A stretch of 64,000 nucleotides of DNA, taken from the NCBI GenBank assembly GCA_017630155.1, contig JAGBVU010000031.1, positions 62,001-126,000 on the forward strand. The letters are read 5' to 3'. Shown one piece after another: positions 1 to 9,263 of the stretch; the first letter of the stretch is position 1; each line of letters opens with the position of its first letter. This DNA comes from Bacteroidales bacterium (GTDB lineage Bacteria; Bacteroidota; Bacteroidia; Bacteroidales; UBA932). The position numbers were made by a program, and so were the translations under genes. A model generated the notes under the pieces. It was not told the origin of the DNA. It saw only the letters and a list, made by a program, of their open reading frames with translations, and ran no database searches.

Positions 1-491
1 CGGACACATCGGTGTGGCCGGCATTTTCCATACTGATATTGCTCTATCTCTCCATCCAGGGGGCCTGCTCCGGTTCTACCACTGGAGGTTTGAAGGTGGA
101 CAGAGTCCTTATATTGTACAAGACTCTTAAGGCCCAACTTGTGAAATTGCAACACCCCTCATCTGTGGTGCAAATTAAAGTAGGGGACAGAAGGATTGAA
201 AGTGATGTAATTTTGGGTGTGGCCCTTTTTGCTTCACTATACCTTTTTGTGATAGTTTTCGGTGCAGTAGTTGTGGCTGCATTTGGCCTCGATTTCACCG
301 ACGCATTCACTTCATCTGTCTCTATGACCGCCAATATTGGCCCTGCATTTGGAAGTTGCGGCTCTTTGGAGAATTTCTCACACTTCCCCGGTGCTGTAAA
401 GTTTTTCTTCTCTCTCCAGATGCTTTTCGGTCGTCTTGAGATCTACCCGATCCTGGTAATGTTCTCCATCTTTAGAATCAGGAGGAGATAG
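1..491 (+). CDS. TrkH-type potassium transporter, C-terminal part
   Basis: This is the last 162 residues of an inner-membrane potassium uptake subunit of the TrkH/KtrB family; the start lies outside the window and the frame enters at base 3. Visible family marks are the selectivity-filter segment SGSTTGGLK, a second loop SMTANIGPAFG and the closing motif GRLEIYPILV. Hydrophobic segments alternate as expected for the last pore repeats. A TrkA-type regulatory partner would normally lie upstream and cannot be checked here. The stop is two bases before the next start, so the helicase gene is probably cotranscribed. Family assignment is secure; ion specificity is taken from the family. Confidence 0.9.
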   Translation, partial: DTSVWPAFSILILLYLSIQGACSGSTTGGLKVDRVLILYKTLKAQLVKLQHPSSVVQIKVGDRRIESDVILGVALFASLYLFVIVFGAVVVAAFGLDFTDAFTSSVSMTANIGPAFGSCGSLENFSHFPGAVKFFFSLQMLFGRLEIYPILVMFSIFRIRRR

Positions 492-493
492 GG

Positions 494-1909
494 ATGTCTG
501 CTGCAGATTTCTTTTTTGACCATATAAGGAGGAATTTCCCTTTTGAACCTACTCCATGTCAGGAGAGTCTTTTCAAGGGACTTTCGGATTTTACCATACA
601 GCGAGAGGAGTGCGACATAATGGTGGTAAACGGATATGCAGGTACCGGCAAAACATCTGCCATAGGGGCCTATGTCAAGACACTTAAGGAGTTTCAGATA
701 AAGTTCAAACTCATGGCTCCAACTGGGCGTGCTGCAAAGGTGCTGGCAGGATACACAGGATTCAGTTCGCTTACCATCCATAAGCAGATCTACAGGCAGA
801 AGTCCTCATCCGATGTGATGAGCAAGTTTACCCTTGACTTCAATAAAGCCAATGACACAGTATATATTGTCGATGAGGCTTCTCTGATATCGATAGACTC
901 TCCAGGGTCACTTTTCGGCTCCGGCAACCTCCTTATGGATCTTGTACAGTATGTCCGTAATGGAAGCGGCAATAAGCTTATCCTGATAGGGGACAATGCT
1001 CAGCTTCCACCCGTTATGGAGGAGGTGAGTCCGGCACTAGATAGGGGGTGTATGGAGGTCTTTGGAAATGTTGATTATATGGAACTCTCTACAGTGGTAC
1101 GTCAGGCCGAGGAGTCCGGTATTTTGCATAATGCTACCATAATACGCAAGATTATAGAGAGTTATGATTACTCTGACATATCCCTTAAACTTGATCTTAA
1201 AGGGTTTAAGGATATCGAGAGCATAAGTGGTGGTGATCTGATAGAGTCTCTCGATGATGCTTTCGGAAGGTTCGGTACCGATGATACAGTAGTTCTGTGC
1301 CGCTCCAATAAAAGGGCAAACCGCTACAATAACGGCATCCGTGCACAGGTCCTTTCCAAAGAGGAGCAGTTGTGTCGCGGTGATAAGGTGATGGTGGTGA
1401 AGAACTGTTACCAGTTTCTGGATGATATCGAGGATTTGGATTTTATTGCCAATGGTGATGTGGCAGAACTGATGAGGATACGCAATTACGAAGAGCGTTA
1501 CGGACTCTATTTTGCAGATGCTATCCTCTCTTTTCCAGACTATCACGACATAGAGATCTCTGCCAAAATTATCCTTGATACACTTCAGTCGGAGAGTGCA
1601 TCACTGACTCAGGAGCAGCAGCAGGCCCTTTATGAAGGTGTTTATGCCGATTATGATAATCTGACCACCAAAAAGAAGAGGAATCAGGCTGTCCGGGAGG
1701 ATAAATACTACAATGCTCTCCAGCTCAAATATGCTGCCGCCATCACCTGTCACAAATCGCAAGGTGGACAGTGGAGATGTGTTTTCATCGACAATCCATT
1801 CTGGAAGGATGAGCTTACAGCAGATGATCTCAAATGGCTCTATACAGCCCTCACTCGAGGTGTGGAGAAGGTGTATTTGGTCAATTTTCCCAAAAATTTG
1901 TTGGGTTAG
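494..1909 (+). CDS. SF1 helicase, RecD2/Dda-like ATP-binding protein
   Basis: A 471-residue superfamily 1 DNA helicase-like ATPase. The Walker A motif GYAGTGKT is at residues 47-54, a Walker B-like VDEAS near 126-130, motif III GDNAQLPP near 167, the HKSQGGQW motif near 419 and a final motif with ALTRG near 452. This order matches RecD/Dda-type helicases, but the protein is much shorter than RecD2 and lacks its N-terminal extension. A strong purine-rich ribosome site (AGGAGGAGA) sits just upstream of the ATG. Role in recombination or repair is inferred from the family. It converges on the next gene with four bases between the stops. Confidence 0.85.
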   Translation: MSAADFFFDHIRRNFPFEPTPCQESLFKGLSDFTIQREECDIMVVNGYAGTGKTSAIGAYVKTLKEFQIKFKLMAPTGRAAKVLAGYTGFSSLTIHKQIYRQKSSSDVMSKFTLDFNKANDTVYIVDEASLISIDSPGSLFGSGNLLMDLVQYVRNGSGNKLILIGDNAQLPPVMEEVSPALDRGCMEVFGNVDYMELSTVVRQAEESGILHNATIIRKIIESYDYSDISLKLDLKGFKDIESISGGDLIESLDDAFGRFGTDDTVVLCRSNKRANRYNNGIRAQVLSKEEQLCRGDKVMVVKNCYQFLDDIEDLDFIANGDVAELMRIRNYEERYGLYFADAILSFPDYHDIEISAKIILDTLQSESASLTQEQQQALYEGVYADYDNLTTKKKRNQAVREDKYYNALQLKYAAAITCHKSQGGQWRCVFIDNPFWKDELTADDLKWLYTALTRGVEKVYLVNFPKNLLG

Positions 1910-1913
1910 CAAC

Positions 1914-3125
1914 TCATTGGACCCTTTCGGTGCAGAACAGATACTTCTCTCCCCCTATGGCTGTAAATCCAAAGATATGGAGGCGGTCATCCTCCTTTAC
2001 GCATAGCCTTTTGGCCAGCTCTTCTGATGTGAGGGGGAAGTTTTTGGCTGATACAGAGGCACGGGGGTATTTTTTCTTCCACTCCCCCAGGGTCCGTTTG
2101 TTAAATGGTGCACCTTCTATGACCCGGAAGCATTTCCCGGGGAAGTCAGATTTGAGCCCCTCTGAAAAATAGAGGTGGGTGGCTGGGGATACTTTGCGGA
2201 TCCCAAAACGTTGCGAAGCAAGTTTGAACGCACCCCCCTTGGATATAGATTTGTTGGGCTCATATAGGAAGCACCCCTGATGGATATACTTGTCAATAGA
2301 GCTTGGCTCAATGTAATCAGCCTCTGCACCTGACTCTTCAGCCCCGGTAAATTCAAAGAGCTGGACACCATCTTTTGTGATGTTGACGGTTATGATGCGG
2401 GGCTCAATCACCTCTTCTGCTGTGATGCGGAGGAGGAGCTCCTTGCATTCGTGGTCCACTGAGATAATGTGCACTTCGCTGACTCCGGGCAACTCCCTGA
2501 GGACCTGTGAGATATCTGCCATGGGGGATATTTTTGCCAGGATAACATCCGCTTTGGCCAGAAGGGGGGCTCTCCATTCGATAAGATTGGGCTCACAATC
2601 AGCCACTGAATAGACTCTGCCACCCGATTTGTCCCTTCTTGCAGGATCAATGAAAATTATATCGACTTTTGGGAAATCTGGTGATGAGATCTCATTTAGT
2701 GTAAGTTCTGCACTATGGCAATGGATGTTCTCTCCCCCTAGAGTGGTAAAATTCGCAGCTGCAGCCTCTGCAAGGAGTGGTTTCCTTTCGTAATAGTGAA
2801 GCACTGATGCTCTTCTGGAGAGGAAAAATGAATCAACCCCAAGCCCTCCGGTGAGATCTGCCACTGTAGCCCCTTCCGGGATAAGGCTCCCTTTGTATTC
2901 AGCCGATGCTTGGGAGCTGCACTGTTCCAGAGCCAGAGTGTCCGGATAGAGCAGGGAGGGCTCATTCCAAAATGCAGGTATCTTTGACTTTATCTTCCTC
3001 CTCGCTTCGATGCAGCGGGCAGCCAATGGGATATCCACATCGGGGAATTTTCCCGGTGAGAGGAGAAATCTGGTCACATCCTCACCGTCATGATCAATAA
3101 TGAATTGTAATGTTTTACCCTCCAT
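1914..3125 (-). CDS. Class I SAM-dependent methyltransferase, THUMP-like C-terminus
   Basis: A 403-residue cytoplasmic methyltransferase of the Bacteroidota type. The SAM-binding motif I, VADLTGGLGVDS, lies at residues 88-99 and a catalytic-motif-like DPARRD at 160-165. The C-terminal part (about 330-400) matches the THUMP-like domain seen in this family, which suggests an RNA substrate, but the target base is unknown. A possible -7 element TAACTTTG (3131-3138, minus) would place transcription start almost on the ATG. It is divergent from the mutase gene. Confidence 0.85.
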   Translation of the reverse strand: MEGKTLQFIIDHDGEDVTRFLLSPGKFPDVDIPLAARCIEARRKIKSKIPAFWNEPSLLYPDTLALEQCSSQASAEYKGSLIPEGATVADLTGGLGVDSFFLSRRASVLHYYERKPLLAEAAAANFTTLGGENIHCHSAELTLNEISSPDFPKVDIIFIDPARRDKSGGRVYSVADCEPNLIEWRAPLLAKADVILAKISPMADISQVLRELPGVSEVHIISVDHECKELLLRITAEEVIEPRIITVNITKDGVQLFEFTGAEESGAEADYIEPSSIDKYIHQGCFLYEPNKSISKGGAFKLASQRFGIRKVSPATHLYFSEGLKSDFPGKCFRVIEGAPFNKRTLGEWKKKYPRASVSAKNFPLTSEELAKRLCVKEDDRLHIFGFTAIGGEKYLFCTERVQ

Positions 3126-3198
3126 AGGTGCAAAGTTATATTAAACCTTGATACTTCAGCTTAATTTTATTAAATTCGCGAAATATTCTGTTAAAACT

Positions 3199-4866
3199 AT
3201 GGAAAGAAATTATATCGATGTAGCCAAATCATGGCTTTCTGACAGCTACGATGTCGAAACAAGACAAAAAGTTAACATGATGTTGAATAGTGGCGATCCC
3301 AAAGAGCTTGAGGATGCATTCTACCGTACTCTTGAGTTCGGTACAGGTGGCCTCAGAGGTATCATGGGTGTGGGTACAAACCGTATGAACAAGTACACCG
3401 TAGGTATGGCTACTCAGGGTCTTGCAAACTATCTGAAGATGCACTATGCAGATCTGGAGAAGATTCACGTTGCTATCTCTTACGACTCACGTAACAATAG
3501 CCGTGAATTTGCTTTGATTACAGCGCAGGTTTTGGGTGCAAATGAGATCCACGTATATCTTTTCGACAATCTCAGACCACTACCTGAGCTCAGCTACACT
3601 ATCAGAGAACTTGGTTGTCAGGCAGGTGTGATGATTACAGCTTCCCATAACCCTAAAGAGTACAATGGCTACAAAGTATTCTGGGCAGATGGTGCTCAGG
3701 TTACCCCTCCACACGATGGCAACATCATCGCAGAGGTTAACAAAATCACTGACCCTTCACAAGTCAAATTCGGTGACGGAACACCATACAATATTACCTC
3801 TATCGGTGCAGAGATGGATGAGAAATACCTTAAGGCTATCCTCTCATTGACCCTTTCACCAGAGGCGATTGAGAAAAACGCAGATCTTAAGATTGTCTAT
3901 ACCCCTATCCATGGTACAGGTGTGAGACTTGTTCCTGAAGCACTTCGCAGAGTGGGTTTCAAAAATATCATCACTGTGGCAGATCAGGAGATCAGTGACG
4001 GAAACTTCCCTACAGTAATGTCACCTAACCCAGAGGAACCATCTGCACTTAAAATGGCCATTGATTTGGCTGAGAAAGAGGGTGCAAACCTTGTTATGGC
4101 TACCGACCCTGATGCAGACCGCGTAGGTATCGCTGTTAGGGATAATGAGGGTAAAATGGTACTAATGAACGGTAACCAGACCGCCTCTATCCTTACTTAC
4201 TATATCCTCACCCGTTGGCAAGAGCTTGGCAAACTTTCTGAGAAAAACTATCTGGTTAAAACCATCGTGACTACAGAGCTTTTGGTGGAGATCGCCAAGA
4301 AGTTCGGTGTGCAGATCTACGACGTATTGACCGGTTTCAAATATATTGCCCAGATTATCCGCGAAAATGAGGGTGAAAAGGTATTTATCTGTGGTGGCGA
4401 AGAGAGCTACGGTTTCAATATCGGTGAGTTTGTAAGGGATAAAGATGCAGTAAACTCTTGTAAGATGATTGCTGAGGCTGCTGCTTGGGCTGCTGACCAG
4501 GGCATGACACTTTATCAGCTTCTTCAGAAAATTTATGCTGAGTTCGGTATTTTCATAGAGAGACTACTTTCTGTAACCCTTAAAGGTAAAGACGGTGCTG
4601 AGCAAATCGCGCAGCTTATGAAAGACTACCGCGCTACACCTCCTACAGTTATCGGTGATGAGAAGGTGGTCAAAGTTATTGACTACAACAAACCTGAGGA
4701 GACAGGTCTTCCAAAATCAAATGTGCTCCGCTTCTTCGGTGAAGGTGGTTCAGTGGTTACAGTAAGACCTTCAGGTACAGAGCCTAAGATCAAGTACTAC
4801 TTCGGAGCCAAAGGTGATACAGCTGAGGCCAAGATCGAGTTGATGAAAGCTCAGTTCCAGAAATAG
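3199..4866 (+). CDS. Phospho-sugar mutase (phosphoglucomutase/phosphomannomutase family)
   Basis: A 555-residue alpha-D-phosphohexomutase that interconverts hexose-1- and hexose-6-phosphates. The phosphoserine loop TASHNP is at 147-152 (Ser149), the metal loop DPDADR at 303-308, the sugar loop GGEESYGF near 399 and the phosphate-binding loop RPSGTEPK near 524, all intact and in family order. An upstream TTG at 3148 would add 17 residues, but the ATG at 3199 begins the conserved protein and is preferred. Codon choice looks uniform and optimised, as in strongly expressed genes here. Whether glucose, mannose or both are used cannot be told from sequence. A terminator follows at 4889-4922. Confidence 0.93.
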   Translation: MERNYIDVAKSWLSDSYDVETRQKVNMMLNSGDPKELEDAFYRTLEFGTGGLRGIMGVGTNRMNKYTVGMATQGLANYLKMHYADLEKIHVAISYDSRNNSREFALITAQVLGANEIHVYLFDNLRPLPELSYTIRELGCQAGVMITASHNPKEYNGYKVFWADGAQVTPPHDGNIIAEVNKITDPSQVKFGDGTPYNITSIGAEMDEKYLKAILSLTLSPEAIEKNADLKIVYTPIHGTGVRLVPEALRRVGFKNIITVADQEISDGNFPTVMSPNPEEPSALKMAIDLAEKEGANLVMATDPDADRVGIAVRDNEGKMVLMNGNQTASILTYYILTRWQELGKLSEKNYLVKTIVTTELLVEIAKKFGVQIYDVLTGFKYIAQIIRENEGEKVFICGGEESYGFNIGEFVRDKDAVNSCKMIAEAAAWAADQGMTLYQLLQKIYAEFGIFIERLLSVTLKGKDGAEQIAQLMKDYRATPPTVIGDEKVVKVIDYNKPEETGLPKSNVLRFFGEGGSVVTVRPSGTEPKIKYYFGAKGDTAEAKIELMKAQFQK

Positions 4867-4888
4867 TCTATAGCATAAACAGATAAGC

Positions 4889-4922
4889 AAAAGCCAGGTG
4901 GAGTTGATGCCATCTGGCTTTT
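4889..4922 (+). terminator. Rho-independent terminator after the phosphosugar mutase
   Basis: AAAGCCAGGTGG, an 8-base loop and CCATCTGGCTTTTT form a stem with one G-U pair and a T tract. It ends the mutase transcript and rules out the GTG at 4898 as the start of the next gene. Confidence 0.85.
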
Positions 4923-4948
4923 TAAACAAATTTGAGTCATTAATTCTT

Positions 4949-6253
4949 ATGAGAATCAAGTCGTTTTGTACCCGTTTTGGAATATTTGTCCTATTGCTGA
5001 TTCCCTATTTTGTTTCAGCTCAGAGTCGTGACAAAAGCGGTTATTACAAGGATATCTTTATGGATAGTGGAGTCAAACTCTACGACCGCAAACATCTTAT
5101 TGCAGCAGATTCATTGGGGGCGGATCTGGAGGTGTTCCTTGCGACAAAAAATGACCGTAATGACACACTTATGCAGCACAGATGTTTTGCAGGGTGGGAG
5201 CAGGATAGAAATGGCGCCCTTTTGTATCCGGACGGATCTCCCCGCTTCAGACTCCTTTATGTCAATGGTGGCCTTGCCGGTTCGCACGGAAGATCACTCG
5301 GAGAGGAGGGGAGAGAGAGGATAAGGGAGTTTGTCAGTGCCGGTGGTTCATACCTGGGGACTTGCGCTGGTGCATTTATGGCTTCAGCTGGTTACTATAA
5401 CGATGACAATATCTACAGTAAGAATAACAATTATCTCGCCATATGGCCCGGTAGGGTGAGGGATACCTATCTTCAGGACAAGTATTTCACTATGTATATG
5501 GACCAGGAGTGTCCGTTGCTAAAGTACGATGATTTCGGTGGTGACCGTAAGGTGGAGGGGATATATCACCTCAATGGTCCCCATGCAGCCCTTCAGCCAC
5601 AGGACTCTGTACCAGAGGGTACTTTGCCTCTCCTTAGGGTGGATTACGATACGATTCCACCAATAGGTCCAAGTATAGACAATGCTGTCCTATGCTGGGC
5701 ATACAAAGCCAATGAGAAGGCTGGAACTGTAATCCTGATGTCTTCGCATCCGGAAGATATTGCTACAGGTGAGAGGCTCCATCTGATGGAGTCGTTTCTC
5801 CAATATGGTATGGATGGCAATGGTGTGCCATCTGTCAAAGGTGAACTTATCCCAGGTGAGGAGAGAAAGATGGATAAAGATACTGAGGACAATGACCCTC
5901 TCTATACTAAAATTGGAGACCGTCAATATCACCATTTTACAGTGGAAATACCAAAACGTACGCGTAAGGTGGTCATTACATTGGAAGGATATGACGGCTC
6001 GGATAATTTTGATCTCTCTCTGGCCGCACGTGAAGGTGATTTTGCATTCCACCATGCAGCTTTGGCGACCAATATGGAGCCAGGATGCAAAAAGAGACTT
6101 CAGATCGAAAGACCTGCTCCCGGTAAATTATATATCTCTGTATTTTGTGAAACCACAGTCACATCCGGCTTTGGAGAAAACGGATTTGAATATTCAGGAC
6201 GCACTGACGTCCTTAACGGAGTGCCGTATAGGATAAAGGTGGAGGTGCGTTAA
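4949..6253 (+). CDS. Exported BPL_N/glutamine-amidotransferase-like protein
   Basis: A 434-residue exported protein with an N-terminal signal sequence ending near FVSAQS (about residue 26). Residues 95-290 resemble the BPL_N domain, a class I amidotransferase/DJ-1-like fold: YVNGGLAGSHG near 104-114 and a nucleophile-elbow-like GTCAGAF with Cys139. The C-terminal 130 residues look like a beta-rich pre-peptidase-type domain (positions about 315-434). The catalytic role is unknown. The ATG at 4949 was chosen because the upstream GTG lies in the terminator stem and this ATG begins the signal peptide. The last four bases overlap the convergent pssA gene. Confidence 0.75.
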   Translation: MRIKSFCTRFGIFVLLLIPYFVSAQSRDKSGYYKDIFMDSGVKLYDRKHLIAADSLGADLEVFLATKNDRNDTLMQHRCFAGWEQDRNGALLYPDGSPRFRLLYVNGGLAGSHGRSLGEEGRERIREFVSAGGSYLGTCAGAFMASAGYYNDDNIYSKNNNYLAIWPGRVRDTYLQDKYFTMYMDQECPLLKYDDFGGDRKVEGIYHLNGPHAALQPQDSVPEGTLPLLRVDYDTIPPIGPSIDNAVLCWAYKANEKAGTVILMSSHPEDIATGERLHLMESFLQYGMDGNGVPSVKGELIPGEERKMDKDTEDNDPLYTKIGDRQYHHFTVEIPKRTRKVVITLEGYDGSDNFDLSLAAREGDFAFHHAALATNMEPGCKKRLQIERPAPGKLYISVFCETTVTSGFGENGFEYSGRTDVLNGVPYRIKVEVR

Positions 6254-6966
6254 TGCTTTGAAAACGGTAGCCTGATGGTGTTGTAGATTATATACATCAG
6301 GAATATGAAGGCGAAGATGCCGCTCCAGTGGATGTGGGTGATGATGGCTGCCACTATGAAAGGTAGCAGTATCAATGCGAATGTATAAAGTGTTTTGTTC
6401 TCTGCCCAACGGAGGGATTTGAATTTAAGGGAGAACATTGGGATCTCGCTGATAAGGGCTAATGATAGGGCAATCGCTACGATAGGGAGTGTCCAGGAGT
6501 TGAGAAGTGCCATGTGTAGGGCGGGGGAGTGCTCTGATGCGAAGGCTATCAGTGACCCTACAAATAGTGCACAGGCAGGGGTAGGGAGGCCGATGAATGA
6601 TGTGGTCTGACGTGTGTCAAGATTGAATTTGGCGAGGCGTAGTGCCGAAAATGGGGCGATGACAAGCACCAGATAGACAATCCACGAAGGATTGATGGAT
6701 GCCTGTTGCAGATAATTGAATAAAATAAGGGAAGGAGCCAGACCAAAGCTTACTGCATCGCAGAGCGAGTCAAGCTCCTTTCCTATATCTGAATATGCAT
6801 GGAGGGTCCTCGCAGCGAGTCCATCCATAAAGTCAAACACAGATGCCAAAACCATAAGGATAAATGCAGTCATAAAGTCGCCTTGAAAAGCGAATATGAT
6901 GGAACCTGTTCCGGAAATAAGGTTCATGCAGGTGATGGTATTGGGGATATGTTTGACTATTTTCAT
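6250..6966 (-). CDS. pssA: CDP-diacylglycerol-serine O-phosphatidyltransferase
   Basis: A 238-residue integral membrane enzyme that makes phosphatidylserine from CDP-diacylglycerol and L-serine, the first step to phosphatidylethanolamine. The full CDP-alcohol phosphotransferase motif D-G-x2-A-R-x8-G-x3-D-x3-D is present: D48, G49, A52, R53, G62, D66 and D70. Several hydrophobic helices follow. It lies 20 bases downstream of the third protease gene on the same strand, so read-through is possible although no functional link is evident. The serine-transferase subtype is taken from overall likeness to Bacteroidota PssA. Confidence 0.9.
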   Translation of the reverse strand: MKIVKHIPNTITCMNLISGTGSIIFAFQGDFMTAFILMVLASVFDFMDGLAARTLHAYSDIGKELDSLCDAVSFGLAPSLILFNYLQQASINPSWIVYLVLVIAPFSALRLAKFNLDTRQTTSFIGLPTPACALFVGSLIAFASEHSPALHMALLNSWTLPIVAIALSLALISEIPMFSLKFKSLRWAENKTLYTFALILLPFIVAAIITHIHWSGIFAFIFLMYIIYNTIRLPFSKH

Positions 6967-6986
6967 ACTCTCTACTTATTGGGCCA

Positions 6987-8108
6987 TTAAAGGCCAAGTT
7001 TCTTTCTTATATCTTTGGGAATGCTGTTTTTGTGTACCAGGATACACATGGTTTTCCCTTTTACATAATTTTCAGACATCATGTGGTGCCCAGTTTTGGT
7101 GTATTCGTGACCCCATGAGTTTTTGGTGTTGTAGTATTTGACACCATTCTGGTCTTTGTAGAGTCCGGTGATATGCTCAAGGTGGTCGTCCACTGAGATA
7201 AATGTCTCATAGAACATCTGACGCATTTCCTGTGTTACCTCCATCTCTGGGATTATCTCTTTTGACTCCTGGATCTGTTTTCTGGTAAGTTTGGTATCCT
7301 GTGGAAGGATGCTCAAATCTCTTGCCAGTACATAACCGGGTTCGCTGATATCTCCTGACCATGCTACGGTATATCCGTTTAGAAGTGCGTGGTCGATAAT
7401 CTCTATCATCTCTTCCAATGGAACATTGTACATAGTGCCATTGTCCCAGTTGTCAGGGAGTTCCAGCAATACTTTCTCATAGAAAGGGAGGTGGGTAAAG
7501 CTGGTGATATCTACATAATCAGAGAAATCGAGGCCGAGATACTCCTTGAATGAAAGGGGAGTGTACTCTTTGCCATTGTATTCGAATGTCTCTGGAAGTT
7601 TGCCGAGGTAGATGTCAAAAAGCGCCTCCTGTAGTTCAATCGACTCAGGAGTCAGAACACCACGTTCTGTGGTTACTGAAGCCAATGCAGCCACATATGC
7701 GCTCAGCTCGTTGTGGTCATGCTTTGGTGAGTCATAGTTGATGCCGCTATAGGCATACTGGGGGACAAGACCATATTTGTCCATCATATTTATGGCCATG
7801 TGACCCAAACTGCCCTCTACAATGCTCCCGTTCCCTTCTCTAAGGTAATTGTCAAAGATGCGGTGGCGGTAGTTGTGGCGGACAGTAAACATTTCTGAGA
7901 GGTCAAATTCGCCTTTGCCTGTCCTTAGGAGTTCAGACTCTATAAATGATGTGGTGCCGAAACACCAGCAGGTGCCAGTCTCTGCCTGGTCTTTGATAGG
8001 GGTGGAGGGATTCTCCACTACCTTGGTAAATTTATAAACATTCTCTTGAGCCGAGAGGCTGCAAGAGAATGCTATAACTATACCCAAAAGAATACTTTTT
8101 ATTTTCAT
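6987..8108 (-). CDS. Exported C1-family (bleomycin-hydrolase-like) cysteine peptidase, copy 1
   Basis: A 373-residue papain-fold peptidase with a signal peptide (residues 1-20, ending SLSAQ). The oxyanion Gln41 and nucleophile Cys47 lie in a GTCWCFG context; a DDH motif and a KNSWG motif near the C-terminus supply the His and Asn. It is closest to the bleomycin hydrolase/aminopeptidase C branch, but exported. It is 12 bases downstream of a very similar copy with long identical blocks (for example around EYNGKEYTPLSFKEYL), so the pair is a recent tandem duplication. Substrate unknown; a role in processing surface proteins is only suggested by context. Confidence 0.88.
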   Translation of the reverse strand: MKIKSILLGIVIAFSCSLSAQENVYKFTKVVENPSTPIKDQAETGTCWCFGTTSFIESELLRTGKGEFDLSEMFTVRHNYRHRIFDNYLREGNGSIVEGSLGHMAINMMDKYGLVPQYAYSGINYDSPKHDHNELSAYVAALASVTTERGVLTPESIELQEALFDIYLGKLPETFEYNGKEYTPLSFKEYLGLDFSDYVDITSFTHLPFYEKVLLELPDNWDNGTMYNVPLEEMIEIIDHALLNGYTVAWSGDISEPGYVLARDLSILPQDTKLTRKQIQESKEIIPEMEVTQEMRQMFYETFISVDDHLEHITGLYKDQNGVKYYNTKNSWGHEYTKTGHHMMSENYVKGKTMCILVHKNSIPKDIRKKLGL

Positions 8109-8120
8109 CTTGTTGTAAGA

Positions 8121-9242
8121 TTATAGACCAAGTTTCTTTCTGATGTCTTTAGGAATACCGTTTTTGTTTACAAGGATACTGATGGTTTTTCCTTTTACGA
8201 AGTTTTCAGACATGTAGTGGTAACCTGAGCCGTTGCGCTCTGTACCCCAAGAGTTTTTGGTGTTGTAGTATTTTACACCATTCTGGTCTTTATAGATGCC
8301 TGTGATATGCTCAAGGTGGTCATCCACAGTAAGGAATGTCTCGAAGAAATTCTGACGGATCTCCTGAGTCACTTCGATTTCAGGGATAATCTCTGTAGAT
8401 TCAAGGATCTGTTTTCTGGTAAGTTTGGTGTCCTGAGGAACAATACAAAGTTCTCTCTCGAATACATAAGCTGCTTCGCTGCAGTCACCATCCCATACCA
8501 ATGTGTAACCATTGGTGAGAGAGTGGTCGATAACGGCCATAAACTCATCAAGAGGGAGGTTGTACATAGTGCCGTGGTCCCAATTGTCAGGAACCTCTAC
8601 TTGTACTTTCTCGTAGAATGGGTGGTGAGTAAAGCTTGTAATCTCTACATAATCTGAGAAATCAAGACCAAGATACTCTTTGAATGAAAGAGGGGTGTAC
8701 TCTTTGCCATTGTACTCGAAAGTCTCAGGAAGCTTGCCAAGGTAGATGTCGAAAAGGGCCTCCTGAAGCTCTTTTGATTCAGGGGTAATCACTTTTCTCT
8801 CTGTGGTAACACTTGCCAAGGCTTTAACATACATGCTGAGCTCATTGTGGTTATGTGTCTCAGAGTCGTAGTTGATACCATCGTAAGCATATTCAGGTAC
8901 AAGACCATGCTGGTTCATCATATTGATGGCCATATGTGCCAAACTACCTGGGGTGATGTTTCCACGGCCCCTTCTGATGTAATTGTCATAGATACGTTTG
9001 TTGTAGTTATGACGAACTGTAAACATTTCAGATAGGTCAATCTCACCTTTACCGGTTCTGATAAGCTCAGACTCAATAAATGAAGTGGTACCATAGCACC
9101 AGCAAGTACCAGTGCTTGCCTGATTTTTGACAGGGGTAGCAGGGTTCTCCACTACTTTGGTGAATTTGTAAACGGTCTCCTGAGCGAAAAGTGAGCAGGT
9201 GGCCATCAACATTGCACCGACAAGGATATTTTTAAGTTTCAT
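8121..9242 (-). CDS. Exported C1-family cysteine peptidase, copy 2
   Basis: A second 373-residue member with the same layout: signal peptide to about residue 20 (CSLFAQ), Gln41, Cys47 in GTCWCYG, then DDH and KNSWG motifs. Length and most of the sequence match copy 1 without gaps. It lies 21 bases downstream of the larger copy 3, so all three are probably on one transcript. The mature protein should act in the periplasm or outside the cell. No C-terminal sorting domain of the type IX system is visible. Confidence 0.88.
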   Translation of the reverse strand: MKLKNILVGAMLMATCSLFAQETVYKFTKVVENPATPVKNQASTGTCWCYGTTSFIESELIRTGKGEIDLSEMFTVRHNYNKRIYDNYIRRGRGNITPGSLAHMAINMMNQHGLVPEYAYDGINYDSETHNHNELSMYVKALASVTTERKVITPESKELQEALFDIYLGKLPETFEYNGKEYTPLSFKEYLGLDFSDYVEITSFTHHPFYEKVQVEVPDNWDHGTMYNLPLDEFMAVIDHSLTNGYTLVWDGDCSEAAYVFERELCIVPQDTKLTRKQILESTEIIPEIEVTQEIRQNFFETFLTVDDHLEHITGIYKDQNGVKYYNTKNSWGTERNGSGYHYMSENFVKGKTISILVNKNGIPKDIRKKLGL

Positions 9243-9263
9243 ACTTGATAATGTTAATAAGTA

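Noticed and set aside
4898-4948. Upstream GTG start for the BPL_N-domain protein
   Set aside because: Lies inside the terminator hairpin of the previous gene and hides the signal peptide.
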